Shown: positions 35,159-42,720, counted from the stretch's first letter. The stretch: DNA of 42,720 bases from Shinella sp. (GCA_003248775.1 QFQX01000053.1:1-42720); one strand, 5' to 3'. A program made the numbers and translations. The notes: generated by a model not told the origin, from the sequence alone.

Positions 35159-35184
35159 AAAAAATCTTGCACCTCGGCGCAAGA
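35159..35184 (-). terminator. Intrinsic terminator after tRNA-Leu
   Basis: Stem of 6 Watson-Crick pairs (35165-35170 with 35179-35184), extended by a G-U and a C-G pair to a CGAG tetraloop, followed on the minus strand by six T (35159-35164). It lies 25 bases beyond the tRNA 3' end. Confidence 0.8.
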
Positions 35185-35209
35185 AGCCACGTTTTACAAT
35201 TATTGAGAG

Positions 35210-35295
35210 TGGTGCCCCATGCCGGAATCGAACCAGCACTCCTTTCGGAACTCGATTTTGAGTCGAGCGCGTCTACCAGTTCCGCCAATGGGGCA
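35210..35295 (-). tRNA. tRNA-Leu (CAA anticodon)
   Basis: On the minus strand the acceptor arm GCCCCAT (5' side) pairs with ATGGGGC, and CCA is encoded at 35210-35212. The anticodon stem (35251-35255 with 35263-35267) encloses the loop CTCAAAA with anticodon CAA, which reads UUG. A variable arm of leucine type and the GGTTCGATTCC T-arm are present. A terminator follows. Length 86 bases with CCA. Confidence 0.96.
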
Positions 35296-35518
35296 AGCAG
35301 GGTAGTGAAACGGCCTCTACCATGGGCCTGAGCACCCGCGCAAGGGCGAACTTGGCGGGCAGGCCGACTGCCGCTCCATCTCACCGGAAAAAGGTTTCAT
35401 CCGGTTATTCGACTTCACGCAAATGTTTGCTTCCCGCGTGCTGCACCGCAAAACGCCCCATTTACAGGTCAGGCAGGCTTGCATAAAACCGAGCAACTGA
35501 AAGACCGGGAAAGACTTG

Positions 35519-36109
35519 ATGCTACGTCGCCTCTACGATTGGACCATGTCACTCGCCGCACGCAAGTCGGCTGAACGTTGGCTCGCCGTCATCGCCTTCA
35601 TTGAAAGCTCTATTTTCCTGGTTCCGGCGGATGTGCTCTATCTGCCGATGGCGCTGGCGAAGCCGCAGAAGGCCTGGCGTTATGCCATAATCGCCACGGT
35701 TGCTTCCGTGCTGGGCGGCATCGCCGGTTGGTTCCTCGGCTATTACGCCTTCGAAACGGTCGCCCGCCCGATTCTCGAATTCTACGGCAAGTACGAAGCC
35801 TTCGAGCAGTTGCGCACCTCGGTCAACTACGAGATGGTTCTCCTGCTGCTGGTGACGTCCGGCCTCGCCCATCTGCCGCCGATCAAGGTGGTGACGATCC
35901 TTTCGGGCGTGGCCCACATCAACATCTGGCTCTTCATCATCTCCGCCATCGTCGCCCGTGGCGCACGCTTCCTGCTGCTTGCCTGGCTTTTGCAGCGCTA
36001 TGGCGAACCGATCCGCGAATTCATCGAAAAGCGACTGGGGCAAATCGCCATGGTCGGCGCAGCCGTACTGATCGTGCTATACGTCGCCTACCGGTACCTC
36101 CTGCACTAG
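35519..36109 (+). CDS. DedA/YqaA-type membrane protein (VTT domain)
   Basis: A 196-residue membrane protein with about 4-5 hydrophobic segments. SIFLVPADVLYLPMALAKPQKAWRYA and GGIAGWFLGYYAFE are close to the YqaA branch of the DedA family, proposed to move or scramble lipids and support membrane energetics. ATG 35519 is used; the codon before it is TTG in the same frame. DsbB is the next gene on the strand, 154 bases on. Confidence 0.88.
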   Translation: MLRRLYDWTMSLAARKSAERWLAVIAFIESSIFLVPADVLYLPMALAKPQKAWRYAIIATVASVLGGIAGWFLGYYAFETVARPILEFYGKYEAFEQLRTSVNYEMVLLLLVTSGLAHLPPIKVVTILSGVAHINIWLFIISAIVARGARFLLLAWLLQRYGEPIREFIEKRLGQIAMVGAAVLIVLYVAYRYLLH

Positions 36110-36263
36110 GCGCTCCGATGTCCGGAACAGGCGTGCGCCCGGAATGACTGAACAAAGACAGATAAGGCGTGTTTCGCAGACGTTTGCCGTGGTTTTGCGA
36201 CAATGACATGCGAGCACCAACGAATTGAAGCGCAACCCGCAGACCTGAGAACTGGAAGACGAC

Positions 36264-36776
36264 ATGAGCGCATCCGCCTCATACCTCAAGAACGACACGG
36301 CAATCGCCGCAGTCCTGACCCTTGGCATGGCCGTGGTGGTCGGCTCGGCGCTCGGCTTCGAACATATCGGCGGTTATGTTCCCTGCGCGCTCTGCCTGAT
36401 GCAGCGCAACCCGTATTACATCGGCATCGGCGTCGGTGCGCTGGCGACGCTTTCCTCGGTCTTCCGCCTTCCATCCGCCGTAACACGCACCCTGTTCGCG
36501 ATCATTGCGATCCTGATGATCGTCAGCATCGGGCTGGGCACCTATCATGCCGGTGTCGAATGGAAGTTCTGGGAAGGGCCGACGACCTGTGCCGTCGGCG
36601 CCACCGGCGGCGAAACTCCGGTCAATGTTCTGGAAGCCCTGAACGAAACCAAGGGACCGTCGTGCACGGAGGCGGCACTGCGCGTGCTCGGTCTCTCGTT
36701 TGCAGGCTGGAACGTCATCACCAGCGCGGTTCTTGCGGCAATCGCCGCATGGGCCGTGTTCCGCAAGCGCGGCTGA
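36264..36776 (+). CDS. dsbB: Disulfide bond formation protein B
   Basis: A 170-residue inner-membrane protein with four membrane segments that reoxidises DsbA and passes electrons to ubiquinone. The first periplasmic pair is C41-A-L-C44 in YVPCALCLMQR, followed by the usual arginine; the second pair is C109 and C134 in the larger loop. No DsbA gene lies nearby. Confidence 0.93.
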   Translation: MSASASYLKNDTAIAAVLTLGMAVVVGSALGFEHIGGYVPCALCLMQRNPYYIGIGVGALATLSSVFRLPSAVTRTLFAIIAILMIVSIGLGTYHAGVEWKFWEGPTTCAVGATGGETPVNVLEALNETKGPSCTEAALRVLGLSFAGWNVITSAVLAAIAAWAVFRKRG

Positions 36777-36791
36777 ACGGATAGCAGCCGG

Positions 36792-37349
36792 TTACGGCTG
36801 CAGTTCGGAATCCCAGTAGAGATAGTCGACCCAGCTGTCGTGCAGATAGTTCGGCGGGAACAGCCGACCGTTATTGTGCAGGTCCTGCACCGACGGTCGA
36901 TACGGCTTTTGCGCGGGGAACATCGAAGCTTGTTTCGGCAGCTTGCTGCCCTTCCTAAGATTGCAGGGGGAGCAGGCCGCGACGACGTTTTCCCAGGTCG
37001 TCTCGCCGCCATGGGCGCGCGGTATCACGTGGTCGAACGTCAGGTCGTCCTCGGAACCGCAATACTGGCACTCGAACTTGTCGCGCAGGAACACGTTGAA
37101 GCGGGTGAAGGCCGGATTGCGGGTTGGCTGAACATAGGTTTTGAGGCTGACGACACTCGGCAACCGCATGGAAAAGCTCGGAGAACAGACCGAGTGATCG
37201 TATTCCGCGATGATGTTCACACGGTCAAGAAAGACCGCCTTGATCGCGTCCTGCCAGGACCATAGCGACAAGGGATAGTAACTTAGAGGCCTGTAGTCGG
37301 CGTTCAGGACGAGCGCCGGCAAGGACTGGGGTGAGACTGCGATCGTCAA
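36792..37349 (-). CDS. HNH endonuclease-family protein
   Basis: A 185-residue protein with a zinc-stapled HNH domain near the middle: C94-x2-C97, the DHVIPRAHGG core (106-115), N121, and C126-x2-C129 with CNLRKG. Mobile introns and restriction enzymes share this domain, but this gene sits in a housekeeping context and its target is unknown. The start decides the length: the frame is open to an ATG at 37382, but AGGAG lies 6 bases before a TTG at 37349, and the sequence from there (MTIAVSPQSLPALVLNADYRP) is the conserved beginning. TTG is therefore preferred. Confidence 0.85.
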   Translation of the reverse strand: MTIAVSPQSLPALVLNADYRPLSYYPLSLWSWQDAIKAVFLDRVNIIAEYDHSVCSPSFSMRLPSVVSLKTYVQPTRNPAFTRFNVFLRDKFECQYCGSEDDLTFDHVIPRAHGGETTWENVVAACSPCNLRKGSKLPKQASMFPAQKPYRPSVQDLHNNGRLFPPNYLHDSWVDYLYWDSELQP

Positions 37350-37429
37350 GGCATTCTCCTGAGCGATTCGGCACCTGTCCATCTATATTAGGTCCGTTGT
37401 TACAGCATTGTGAAGCCCCTTCTTGCAGA

Positions 37430-38089
37430 TCAGGAAACAGCTCGAACATCGACAGGCATCGCCTGCCTTCCCGTCCGTAACGCATAGTGTGCCCAGAACA
37501 GTCGGGCAGCCACTGAACGCCATGGTTGCCAGAGTTCGGCCACCCGCTTGACCTCCTTGAAATCCGGCCTTTCCGGGTAACCGAACACGTCGCCGACGGC
37601 GATGCGGAGCGCCACGTCGCCGACCGGAAAAACATCCGGGTGACCGCCGCAGAACATCAGGTAGACCTCGGCCGTCCAGAGGCCGATGCCCTTGTAGGAG
37701 GTGAGTTTGTCGATCGCCCATGAAGCCTCAACTCGAGCTATTGTGGCAAGATCGAGATCATGGGAGGCAACCGCTTCCGCCATGAGGCGCAGGGTTTCAG
37801 CCTTGGCCCGCGAAAGACCAAGCGTTGCGGTGACAGCCGGATCAAGCTCCAGATAGGCCTCAGGCGTCACACTTTCTCCGCTCGCCGCAACGACCCGGCT
37901 CCAGATCGCATCGGCGCTCGCCCGGGATAGCATCTGCGACACGATGATGTGAGCGAGGCCGGCAAAGCCCGGCTCAGACAGCCTCAGCGGCAATGGGCCG
38001 CAGGCTCCGGCGATGGGAACAAGACGCGGATCGATCGTCAGAAGCTCGTCCAGACCGGCATCGAGATCAGCCCGCGTCGCAATCGTCAT
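37430..38089 (-). CDS. DNA-3-methyladenine glycosylase, AlkA type
   Basis: A 219-residue base-excision repair enzyme of the HhH-GPD family that removes alkylated bases. The helix-hairpin-helix (LTSYKGIGLWTAEVYLMF, 129-146) is followed by the catalytic aspartate D158 (FPVGDVALR). Compared with E. coli AlkA, the N-terminal domain is missing, as in many bacterial homologues of this size. It is divergent from gluQ across 77 bases; the HNH gene lies downstream on the same strand. Confidence 0.93.
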   Translation of the reverse strand: MTIATRADLDAGLDELLTIDPRLVPIAGACGPLPLRLSEPGFAGLAHIIVSQMLSRASADAIWSRVVAASGESVTPEAYLELDPAVTATLGLSRAKAETLRLMAEAVASHDLDLATIARVEASWAIDKLTSYKGIGLWTAEVYLMFCGGHPDVFPVGDVALRIAVGDVFGYPERPDFKEVKRVAELWQPWRSVAARLFWAHYALRTGRQAMPVDVRAVS

Positions 38090-38129
38090 GTCCAGCCTGC
38101 CTCATCCTGCCTGCTCTTTATCGAAGTCC

Positions 38130-38144
38130 CGTTCCCTGGGAACG
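38130..38144. promoter_or_regulatory. Perfect palindrome between the glycosylase and GluQ-RS genes
   Basis: CGTTCCC T GGGAACG: 7-bp arms with a single central base, in the 77-base divergent intergenic region. It could bind a dimeric regulator acting on either gene. It does not fit the alphaproteobacterial LexA pattern GTTC-N7-GTTC. Confidence 0.4.
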
Positions 38145-38166
38145 CGTTCCATGCGAGATAGAAAGC

Positions 38167-39048
38167 ATGAACCCGCCTGCCCGTCAAAAACCCGTCTTTC
38201 GTTTCGCCCCGAGCCCCAATGGACGCCTGCATCTCGGCCATGCGCTTTCGGCGTTCGTCAATGCCGACATGGCAAAGGCGGCGGGTGGCCGGCTTCTTTT
38301 GCGAATGGAAGATATCGACATCGGCCGCTGCACGCCCGAATTCGAAACAGCGATCTATGACGATCTCGCCTGGCTGGGTCTGGCGTGGGAGGAGCCCGTA
38401 CGCCGTCAGTCGGAACATCTCGATGAATATCGGGCAGCGCTTGATCAGCTCATCGCCCGAGGTCTCGCCTATCCGGCCTTCATGACCCGTGGCGAAGTCA
38501 GGGCACGCGCGGTGCAATCCGAAAAGCAAGGCAAGCCGTGGCCGCGCGATCCAGACGGCGCTCCGCTTTATCCGGAAGACGATCGTTTCCTTGCCGATTC
38601 GATCCGGCGGGAGCGCACCGCTGCCGGGGAACGTCATGCATGGCGACTGAACATGGAGAGCGCTCTCGCCGCGATCAACGCCGCGATCACATGGACGGAC
38701 ACAGGCGACGGGGAACCCGGCGAAATCAGCGCCGATCCCGCGGCATGGGGAGATGTGGTGCTGTGGCGCTCGGATGCGCCTTCCAGCTACCATCTTTCAG
38801 TGACCGTCGATGACGCCGCACAAGGGGTAACGCATGTGGTGCGCGGTTTCGACCTCTTTCATTCGACCTCGGTTCACCGCCTGCTGCAAACGCTTCTTGG
38901 CCTGCCGGCTCCCCGCTACCATCATCACCGGCTGATCCTCGGCGATGACGGGCGCAAGCTCTCCAAGAGCCAGGGAGATACGGCGCTGGCAGAGCTCAGA
39001 AAAGCGGGCCGGACTTCAGACGAGATCCGCCGGCTCGTCGGGCTTTGA
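38167..39048 (+). CDS. gluQ: Glutamyl-Q tRNA(Asp) synthetase
   Basis: A 293-residue paralogue of glutamyl-tRNA synthetase without the anticodon-binding domain; it attaches glutamate to queuosine in tRNA-Asp. The HIGH-type motif is H22-L-G-H25 and the KMSKS-type motif is KLSKS near the C-terminus. The zinc-binding cysteines known in the E. coli enzyme are absent (AYPAFMTRGEVRAR occupies that place). The ATG at 38167 gives the normal length and is followed by FRFAPSPNGRLHLGH. The 3' end overlaps the BrkB gene on the other strand by 33 bases. Confidence 0.93.
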   Translation: MNPPARQKPVFRFAPSPNGRLHLGHALSAFVNADMAKAAGGRLLLRMEDIDIGRCTPEFETAIYDDLAWLGLAWEEPVRRQSEHLDEYRAALDQLIARGLAYPAFMTRGEVRARAVQSEKQGKPWPRDPDGAPLYPEDDRFLADSIRRERTAAGERHAWRLNMESALAAINAAITWTDTGDGEPGEISADPAAWGDVVLWRSDAPSSYHLSVTVDDAAQGVTHVVRGFDLFHSTSVHRLLQTLLGLPAPRYHHHRLILGDDGRKLSKSQGDTALAELRKAGRTSDEIRRLVGL

Positions 39049-39900
39049 GGTCACAGTCCGCGACGGCAGCACGTTGAACTTCATCAACGCAGCATTGAAC
39101 TCAGCCCCAATGATGAAGATGACCCCCACCATGTAGAGAAAGACGATCACCACCATGATCGACGCCAAACCGGCATACATGGCCGCGTAATTGGCAAAAC
39201 TCGCAAGGTAATAGGCAAAGACCAGCGCGCCGATCAGCCACAGCACCAGCGTCAGCACGACACCGGGGATGACGTCGAGAAGACGCCGGCTACCGGCGGG
39301 CAGGCTCAGATGGAAAATCAGGAGCGCGAAAGCGAGAAGCCCGATCGTGCCGTAGACGCGCCAGTTCGAAATCGTCGCAAGCCATTCCTTCAGCCAGGGA
39401 AACCACTTCTCCGCGAAAGCAAGCGCAACCGGAACGGCAACGAGCAGTGCGCTGATCACACTCAGCACCACCACTCCGCCGAGCACGAAACCCAGGCTGA
39501 GAAGGCGGGTAATGTACCAGGGTCGCGTCTCCGTCACTCGGTAGGCGCGGTTGAGAGAAACCCGAAGCGCCTCCACCCCGTTCGAGGCGAAGTAGGCGGC
39601 GGCCAGCACCGAAATCGTCAGAAGCCCGCCACGGGGGATCGTCAGCACCCGGACGACCTGATCGGACACCGGCTTGGAAATCGATTCGGGCCAGGTATCG
39701 AAGATGATGTGGATGGCTGTCTCAGCAAAACGATCCGCCCCGAGGAAGGTTGCAAGCGCCGTCCCGAAGATCAGGAAAGGAAACACCGCCAGAAGCGCAG
39801 ACAGCGCCACGTGGCTAGCCATGGCCCAGCCATCGTCCTCGGTGAAGTGATAAAACGCGTCGAACCCGACCCGGTAGATAGTGCGCAGGAAAGCCCGCAT
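39016..39900 (-). CDS. YihY/BrkB family inner-membrane protein
   Basis: A 294-residue protein with about six membrane segments. The N-terminal FYHFTEDDGWAMASHVALSALLAVFPFLIF, LNRAYRVTETRPW and PGVVLTLVLWLIGALVFAYYL match the YihY/BrkB family, whose transport or other role is not settled. The old RNase BN name for the family is misleading. AAGGAG stands just before the ATG at 39900. It is divergent from the SDR gene, and its 3' end overlaps gluQ antisense by 33 bases. Confidence 0.92.
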   Translation of the reverse strand: MRAFLRTIYRVGFDAFYHFTEDDGWAMASHVALSALLAVFPFLIFGTALATFLGADRFAETAIHIIFDTWPESISKPVSDQVVRVLTIPRGGLLTISVLAAAYFASNGVEALRVSLNRAYRVTETRPWYITRLLSLGFVLGGVVVLSVISALLVAVPVALAFAEKWFPWLKEWLATISNWRVYGTIGLLAFALLIFHLSLPAGSRRLLDVIPGVVLTLVLWLIGALVFAYYLASFANYAAMYAGLASIMVVIVFLYMVGVIFIIGAEFNAALMKFNVLPSRTVTSKPDEPADLV

Positions 39901-39986
39901 CCATTCTCCTTGATCGCGGCGTGCCGATTGTAAGCCCACGGCGAATATGGGAAACCGGGTGGGATTTGTACAGGAAACATTCCGTT

Positions 39987-40817
39987 ATGAATGCTCGAAC
40001 CATTATCGTGACAGGTTGCTCATCGGGCATCGGCGCCTATTGTGCAAGGGCTCTGAAGGCAGACGGCTGGCGCGTTTTTGCGACGGTTCGCCGCAACGAG
40101 GATCTTGCGCCGCTGGAAAAAGCGGGCATCGAAGCCCTGCTGATGGATTATACCGACCAGGCCAGCATCGCCGCGCTGGTCGATGACGTGACGGCCCGCA
40201 CAGGCGGGCGGATCGACGCGCTGTTCAACAACGGCGCCTATGGCCAGCCCGGGGCGGTCGAGGACCTTTCAACCGAGGTGCTGCGCCAGCAGTTCGAAAC
40301 CAATGTCTTTGGATGGCATGAACTGACCCGGCGCGTGATCCCGCTGATGCGGGCGAACCGGTCGGGCCGCATCGTCCAGTGCTCGTCCATTCTCGGCCTG
40401 CTGCCCTATCGATACCGGGGCGCATACACGGCATCGAAATATGCGCTGGAGGGACTGACCGTCACGTTGCGCATGGAACTCGAGGGAAGCGGCATTCAGG
40501 TAAGCCTGATCGAGCCCGGTCCGATCGAAAGCCGCTTCACCACCAATGCACTGAAACAGATCGAGGCGAATATCGACCTTGCGGGTTCCCCGCATGCGAA
40601 GGAATACGAACGACAACTGGCGAGGCTGAACGGTACAGGCCCCATCAACAAGCACAAGCTTGGTCCGGAAGCCGTCTACAAAGTCCTGAAGCACGCCTTG
40701 ACCGCCGAACGGGCGCGGCCACATTATCTCGTGACCACGCCGGCCCGGCAGGGCGCGTTCCTGAAACGACTGCTCCCGGCGGATCTCTTCTATCGATTGA
40801 TGCGATCGCTGGACTGA
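39987..40817 (+). CDS. Short-chain dehydrogenase/reductase (SDR)
   Basis: A 276-residue classical SDR: the nucleotide-binding TGCSSGIG (9-16), FNNGAYG as the NNAG equivalent, S133/S134, and the YTASK pair Y147/K151. The lack of an acidic residue at the usual NAD-selecting place and the RR after the second strand (ATVRRNED) favour NADPH. The substrate is unknown. The ATG at 39987 has AGGAAA upstream. The next genes run in the same direction with a 33-base gap. Confidence 0.92.
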   Translation: MNARTIIVTGCSSGIGAYCARALKADGWRVFATVRRNEDLAPLEKAGIEALLMDYTDQASIAALVDDVTARTGGRIDALFNNGAYGQPGAVEDLSTEVLRQQFETNVFGWHELTRRVIPLMRANRSGRIVQCSSILGLLPYRYRGAYTASKYALEGLTVTLRMELEGSGIQVSLIEPGPIESRFTTNALKQIEANIDLAGSPHAKEYERQLARLNGTGPINKHKLGPEAVYKVLKHALTAERARPHYLVTTPARQGAFLKRLLPADLFYRLMRSLD

Positions 40818-40850
40818 GCAACAACAACAAAAGGTCAGGAAGAAACACCC

Positions 40851-41048
40851 ATGTCCGGTTTCACCACGGTTCTTGCCCTGATCGTCATGGGCCTCGTCGT
40901 GCTCGTGCTCGTGCGCGGACTTTTCAACATGCTGAAGGGCGGCAGCGGCAACACCTCGAACAAGCTCATGCAGATGCGCCTCGTCCTGCAGGCCATAGCC
41001 ATCGCGCTGATCATGCTGACCCTCTGGCTGACGGGCGGCGGACGATAG
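40851..41048 (+). CDS. Small twin-transmembrane protein (HIG1-like)
   Basis: A 65-residue protein with two hydrophobic segments (about 5-25 and 44-61) separated by a short polar loop (GGSGNTSNKLMQMRLVLQ). This fits the small HIG1-type proteins that attach to respiratory complexes. AGGAAG lies just upstream. Immediately followed by the adenosyltransferase gene (12 bases). Confidence 0.85.
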   Translation: MSGFTTVLALIVMGLVVLVLVRGLFNMLKGGSGNTSNKLMQMRLVLQAIAIALIMLTLWLTGGGR

Positions 41049-41060
41049 GAGAAAACGACG

Positions 41061-41639
41061 ATGGTTCGTCTGAACAAGATCTACACCCGCACCGGCGATG
41101 ACGGCACCACGGCGCTGGTGAGCGGCCCCCGCCGGCTCAAGCACGACCTGCGGGTCGATGCCTACGGCACCATCGACGAAGTGAATTCCGCAATCGGCGT
41201 TGCCCGGCTTTCCACCGAGGGCCTGACCGAACTCCACGCCATGCTCCTTCGCATTCAGAACGATCTCTTCGATCTCGGCGCGGACCTTGCCGCGCCAGAT
41301 ACCGGCGAGCCCCTGAGTTATGAACCCCTTCGGGTGATCGAGGCGCAGGTAACCCGGATCGAAAGCGAAATCGACCAGCTCAATGCCGGCCTCGATCCGC
41401 TGAAATCCTTCATCCTGCCGGGCGGAACACCGGCCGCCGCCCATTTGCATCTTGCTCGTACCATTGCCCGGAGAGCGGAGCGGATAATGGTCGAACTGTC
41501 GCGCTTCGAGGGAGAAACCATCGATCCACCGGCGCTCAAATACATCAACCGCCTGTCGGACTTCCTGTTCGTGGCGGCCCGTTTCGCCAATGACGGCGGC
41601 AAGGCCGACATTCTCTGGGTACCCGGCAAGAACCGCTGA
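41061..41639 (+). CDS. Cob(I)alamin adenosyltransferase, PduO/MMAB type
   Basis: A 192-residue enzyme that transfers adenosyl from ATP to cobalamin, making the cofactor for adenosyl-B12 enzymes such as methylmalonyl-CoA mutase. The N-terminal KIYTRTGDDGTTALVSGPRRLK binds ATP; VDAYGTIDEVNSAIG and the C-terminal IARRAERIMVEL are conserved in the family. AGGAG precedes the ATG. Part of a compact run toward etfB. Confidence 0.94.
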   Translation: MVRLNKIYTRTGDDGTTALVSGPRRLKHDLRVDAYGTIDEVNSAIGVARLSTEGLTELHAMLLRIQNDLFDLGADLAAPDTGEPLSYEPLRVIEAQVTRIESEIDQLNAGLDPLKSFILPGGTPAAAHLHLARTIARRAERIMVELSRFEGETIDPPALKYINRLSDFLFVAARFANDGGKADILWVPGKNR

Positions 41640-41657
41640 AAAGGCTCCTGGCGCGCG

Positions 41658-42443
41658 ATGTTCATCCCCCTGCATGACCGCAACTCGTTGAAGCATATCC
41701 GGGTGCAATACGTCACGATCGGCCTGATCCTGACGAATGCTCTCGTCTTCGCTTTTACCAACATGCTGATGCCGGAATCCGTTATTCAGGCAAGCGTTTT
41801 CGGACTGGGCTTCATTCCCGCGGTGGTGTTCGACTATGCGGTGCTCGATCCCTCGCTCACCATCGTGCCGCCGGATGCGACACTCGTCACCTATGCCTTC
41901 CTGCACAGCAACTGGATGCATCTCGGCTCCAACATGCTGTTCCTCTGGGTGTTCGGCGATAACGTCGAGGACGCATTGGGCCATGTGCGCTTCCTCATGT
42001 TCTATCTCGCCTGTGCCGCCGCCGCTGCGCTGTTCCACGGCCTCGTTGGCCCGACGTCCCAGAACCCGTTGATCGGCGCCTCAGGTGCCGTCTCTGGCGT
42101 CGTAGCGGCCTATCTGATGCTGCATCCCAAGGTGCGTGTCTGGGTGCTCGTGCTGTTCCGCTTTCCTCTGCCGCTGCCCGCCTTCCTGCCGCTCCTTTTC
42201 TGGATCGGACAACAATTCGTGATGCTCGCCATTGATTGGGAGGGCGAAGTCTCCTGGAGTGCGCATGTCGGCGGCATCCTCACCGGCGCCCTGCTCGTCG
42301 TGTTCATGCGCAGGCGAGGCGTTCCCCTGTTCGACCGGACGCTCGTGACACCGAAGGCTGTTGAACACCAGCGCGTCACCCCGCCGGCAACGCCTGTGTC
42401 TCCGCCTTCTCCACCCCGGAAAAACATCCACTGGGGTCGTTAA
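41658..42443 (+). CDS. Rhomboid family intramembrane serine protease
   Basis: A 261-residue membrane protein with six to seven segments. The catalytic serine S142 is in GASGAVSG and the histidine H203 in SAHVGG; the HSNWMHLGSNM segment is the usual oxyanion-side motif. The tail is Pro-rich. Substrates are unknown. It begins 18 bases after the adenosyltransferase gene. The stop is followed by 177 bases before etfB. Confidence 0.93.
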   Translation: MFIPLHDRNSLKHIRVQYVTIGLILTNALVFAFTNMLMPESVIQASVFGLGFIPAVVFDYAVLDPSLTIVPPDATLVTYAFLHSNWMHLGSNMLFLWVFGDNVEDALGHVRFLMFYLACAAAAALFHGLVGPTSQNPLIGASGAVSGVVAAYLMLHPKVRVWVLVLFRFPLPLPAFLPLLFWIGQQFVMLAIDWEGEVSWSAHVGGILTGALLVVFMRRRGVPLFDRTLVTPKAVEHQRVTPPATPVSPPSPPRKNIHWGR

Positions 42444-42462
42444 TATAGCGAATTTCGTCATA

Positions 42463-42484
42463 TTGACGTAAACGTAAACGTCAA
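42463..42484. promoter_or_regulatory. Palindromic operator-like site upstream of etfB
   Basis: TTGACGT at 42463-42469 pairs with ACGTCAA at 42478-42484. Inside, three ACGT units recur every 6 bases (42466, 42472, 42478). It lies 136 bases before etfB. Its shape resembles sites of MerR-family regulators such as LiuR in fatty-acid and branched-chain catabolism, but the regulator is not known. Confidence 0.5.
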
Positions 42485-42620
42485 TTAATCGTTTTTAAGC
42501 GGAATCGATGCTGTAGCAAGCGTTGTAATTGCGAAAAAAATGCGTATCCATGTCGCCCATTGACCATCGGAGGGCCGTCTGAAGAGGCATTTTCAGGCAG
42601 GGCAATGAAGGAAGAAAGTC

Positions 42621-42720
42621 ATGAAAGTACTGGTGACCGTCAAGCGCGTTGTTGACTACAACGTGAAGATCCGCGTGAAGGTCGATGGATCTGGTGTCGA
42701 GCTTGCGAACGTGAAGATGT
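42621..42720 (+). CDS. etfB: Electron transfer flavoprotein beta subunit, 5' part only
   Basis: The first 33 codons, cut by the window end. The opening MKVLVTVKRVVDYNVKIRVK is typical of EtfB, which with EtfA passes electrons from acyl-CoA dehydrogenases to the ubiquinone pool. GAAGGAAG precedes the ATG. The stretch before it holds the ACGT palindrome. Confidence 0.88.
   Translation, partial: MKVLVTVKRVVDYNVKIRVKVDGSGVELANVKM

Noticed and set aside
33761..35210. Attachment-site duplication of the tRNA-Leu 3' end
   Set aside because: I looked for a copy of the tRNA 3' sequence beyond the two-gene patch and found none, and no integrase is present.
38125..38155. Possible LexA (SOS) box near the glycosylase gene
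   Set aside because: The GTTC units are 11 bases apart instead of the 7 needed for GTTC-N7-GTTC.
40269..42038. 589-codon minus-strand open frame opposite the SDR, HIG1-like, adenosyltransferase and rhomboid genes
   Set aside because: It lies over four well-supported genes and is His/Glu/Gln-rich noise of the usual antisense kind.
1..42720. CRISPR array, insertion sequence or prophage
   Set aside because: No regularly spaced repeats, transposase, integrase or phage structural genes were seen on either strand.

Overview
The window looks like chromosomal core sequence from a member of the Rhizobiaceae (Rhizobium/Agrobacterium/Sinorhizobium relatives). Reasons: GC-rich coding sequence, the gene order clpB - DUF4167 - prmC - prfA - ptsP - lysC, an lpiA-acvB pair, a ppiC-type parvulin divergent from secA, an etfB locus preceded by a cobalamin adenosyltransferase, and two copies of a palindromic intergenic repeat of rhizobial (RIME-like) type. 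No phage, insertion sequence, CRISPR array, plasmid or rRNA gene was seen. One tRNA gene, tRNA-Leu(CAA), is present.

Left third (1-12,000): an M23 peptidoglycan endopeptidase gene converges on a long minus-strand series. In transcription order this is lysC, ptsP, prfA, prmC, a low-complexity DUF4167 gene and clpB. It covers amino-acid synthesis, nitrogen-PTS signalling, translation termination (release factor 1 and the enzyme that methylates it) and protein disaggregation. Strong hairpin terminators follow the DUF4167 gene and clpB.

12,000-22,800: divergent from lysC is lpiA-acvB, which makes and hydrolyses lysyl-phosphatidylglycerol. Then come repeat copy A and a secreted SH3 protein gene with an Arg/Pro-rich tail. 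Next are ubiG-DUF924 and the opposing cluster comF, grxC, nitrilase, DUF1178. A NDUFAF5-like methyltransferase gene is divergent from comF. Last are repeat copy B, a solitary Flp-type pilin gene and a small membrane protein gene.

22,800-35,300: argJ, a GNAT gene and a mutT-type Nudix gene follow a periplasmic parvulin gene, with secA divergent from them. After the secA terminator come a flippase gene and a CelD/FemAB-like acyltransferase gene that appear to be an operon, then an acyl-CoA synthetase-like gene on the other strand. Two overlapping genes for secreted proteins of unknown function look like diverged tandem paralogues. They lie in a more AT-rich patch beside tRNA-Leu.

35,300-42,720: genes for a DedA-type membrane protein, DsbB, an HNH nuclease with a TTG start, an AlkA-type glycosylase, GluQ-RS, a BrkB membrane protein and an SDR enzyme, then a run of a twin-membrane-segment protein, an adenosyltransferase, a rhomboid protease and the start of etfB. 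The etfB upstream region has a palindrome built from three ACGT units.

I did not find an obvious new multi-gene defence or mobile system. The best leads are the tandem secreted paralogues, the degenerate duplicated domain in AcvB, the flippase/acyltransferase pair, the DUF4167 protein, and the two inverted mosaic repeats. All functional calls rest on reading motifs and overall similarity by eye; no database search was run.
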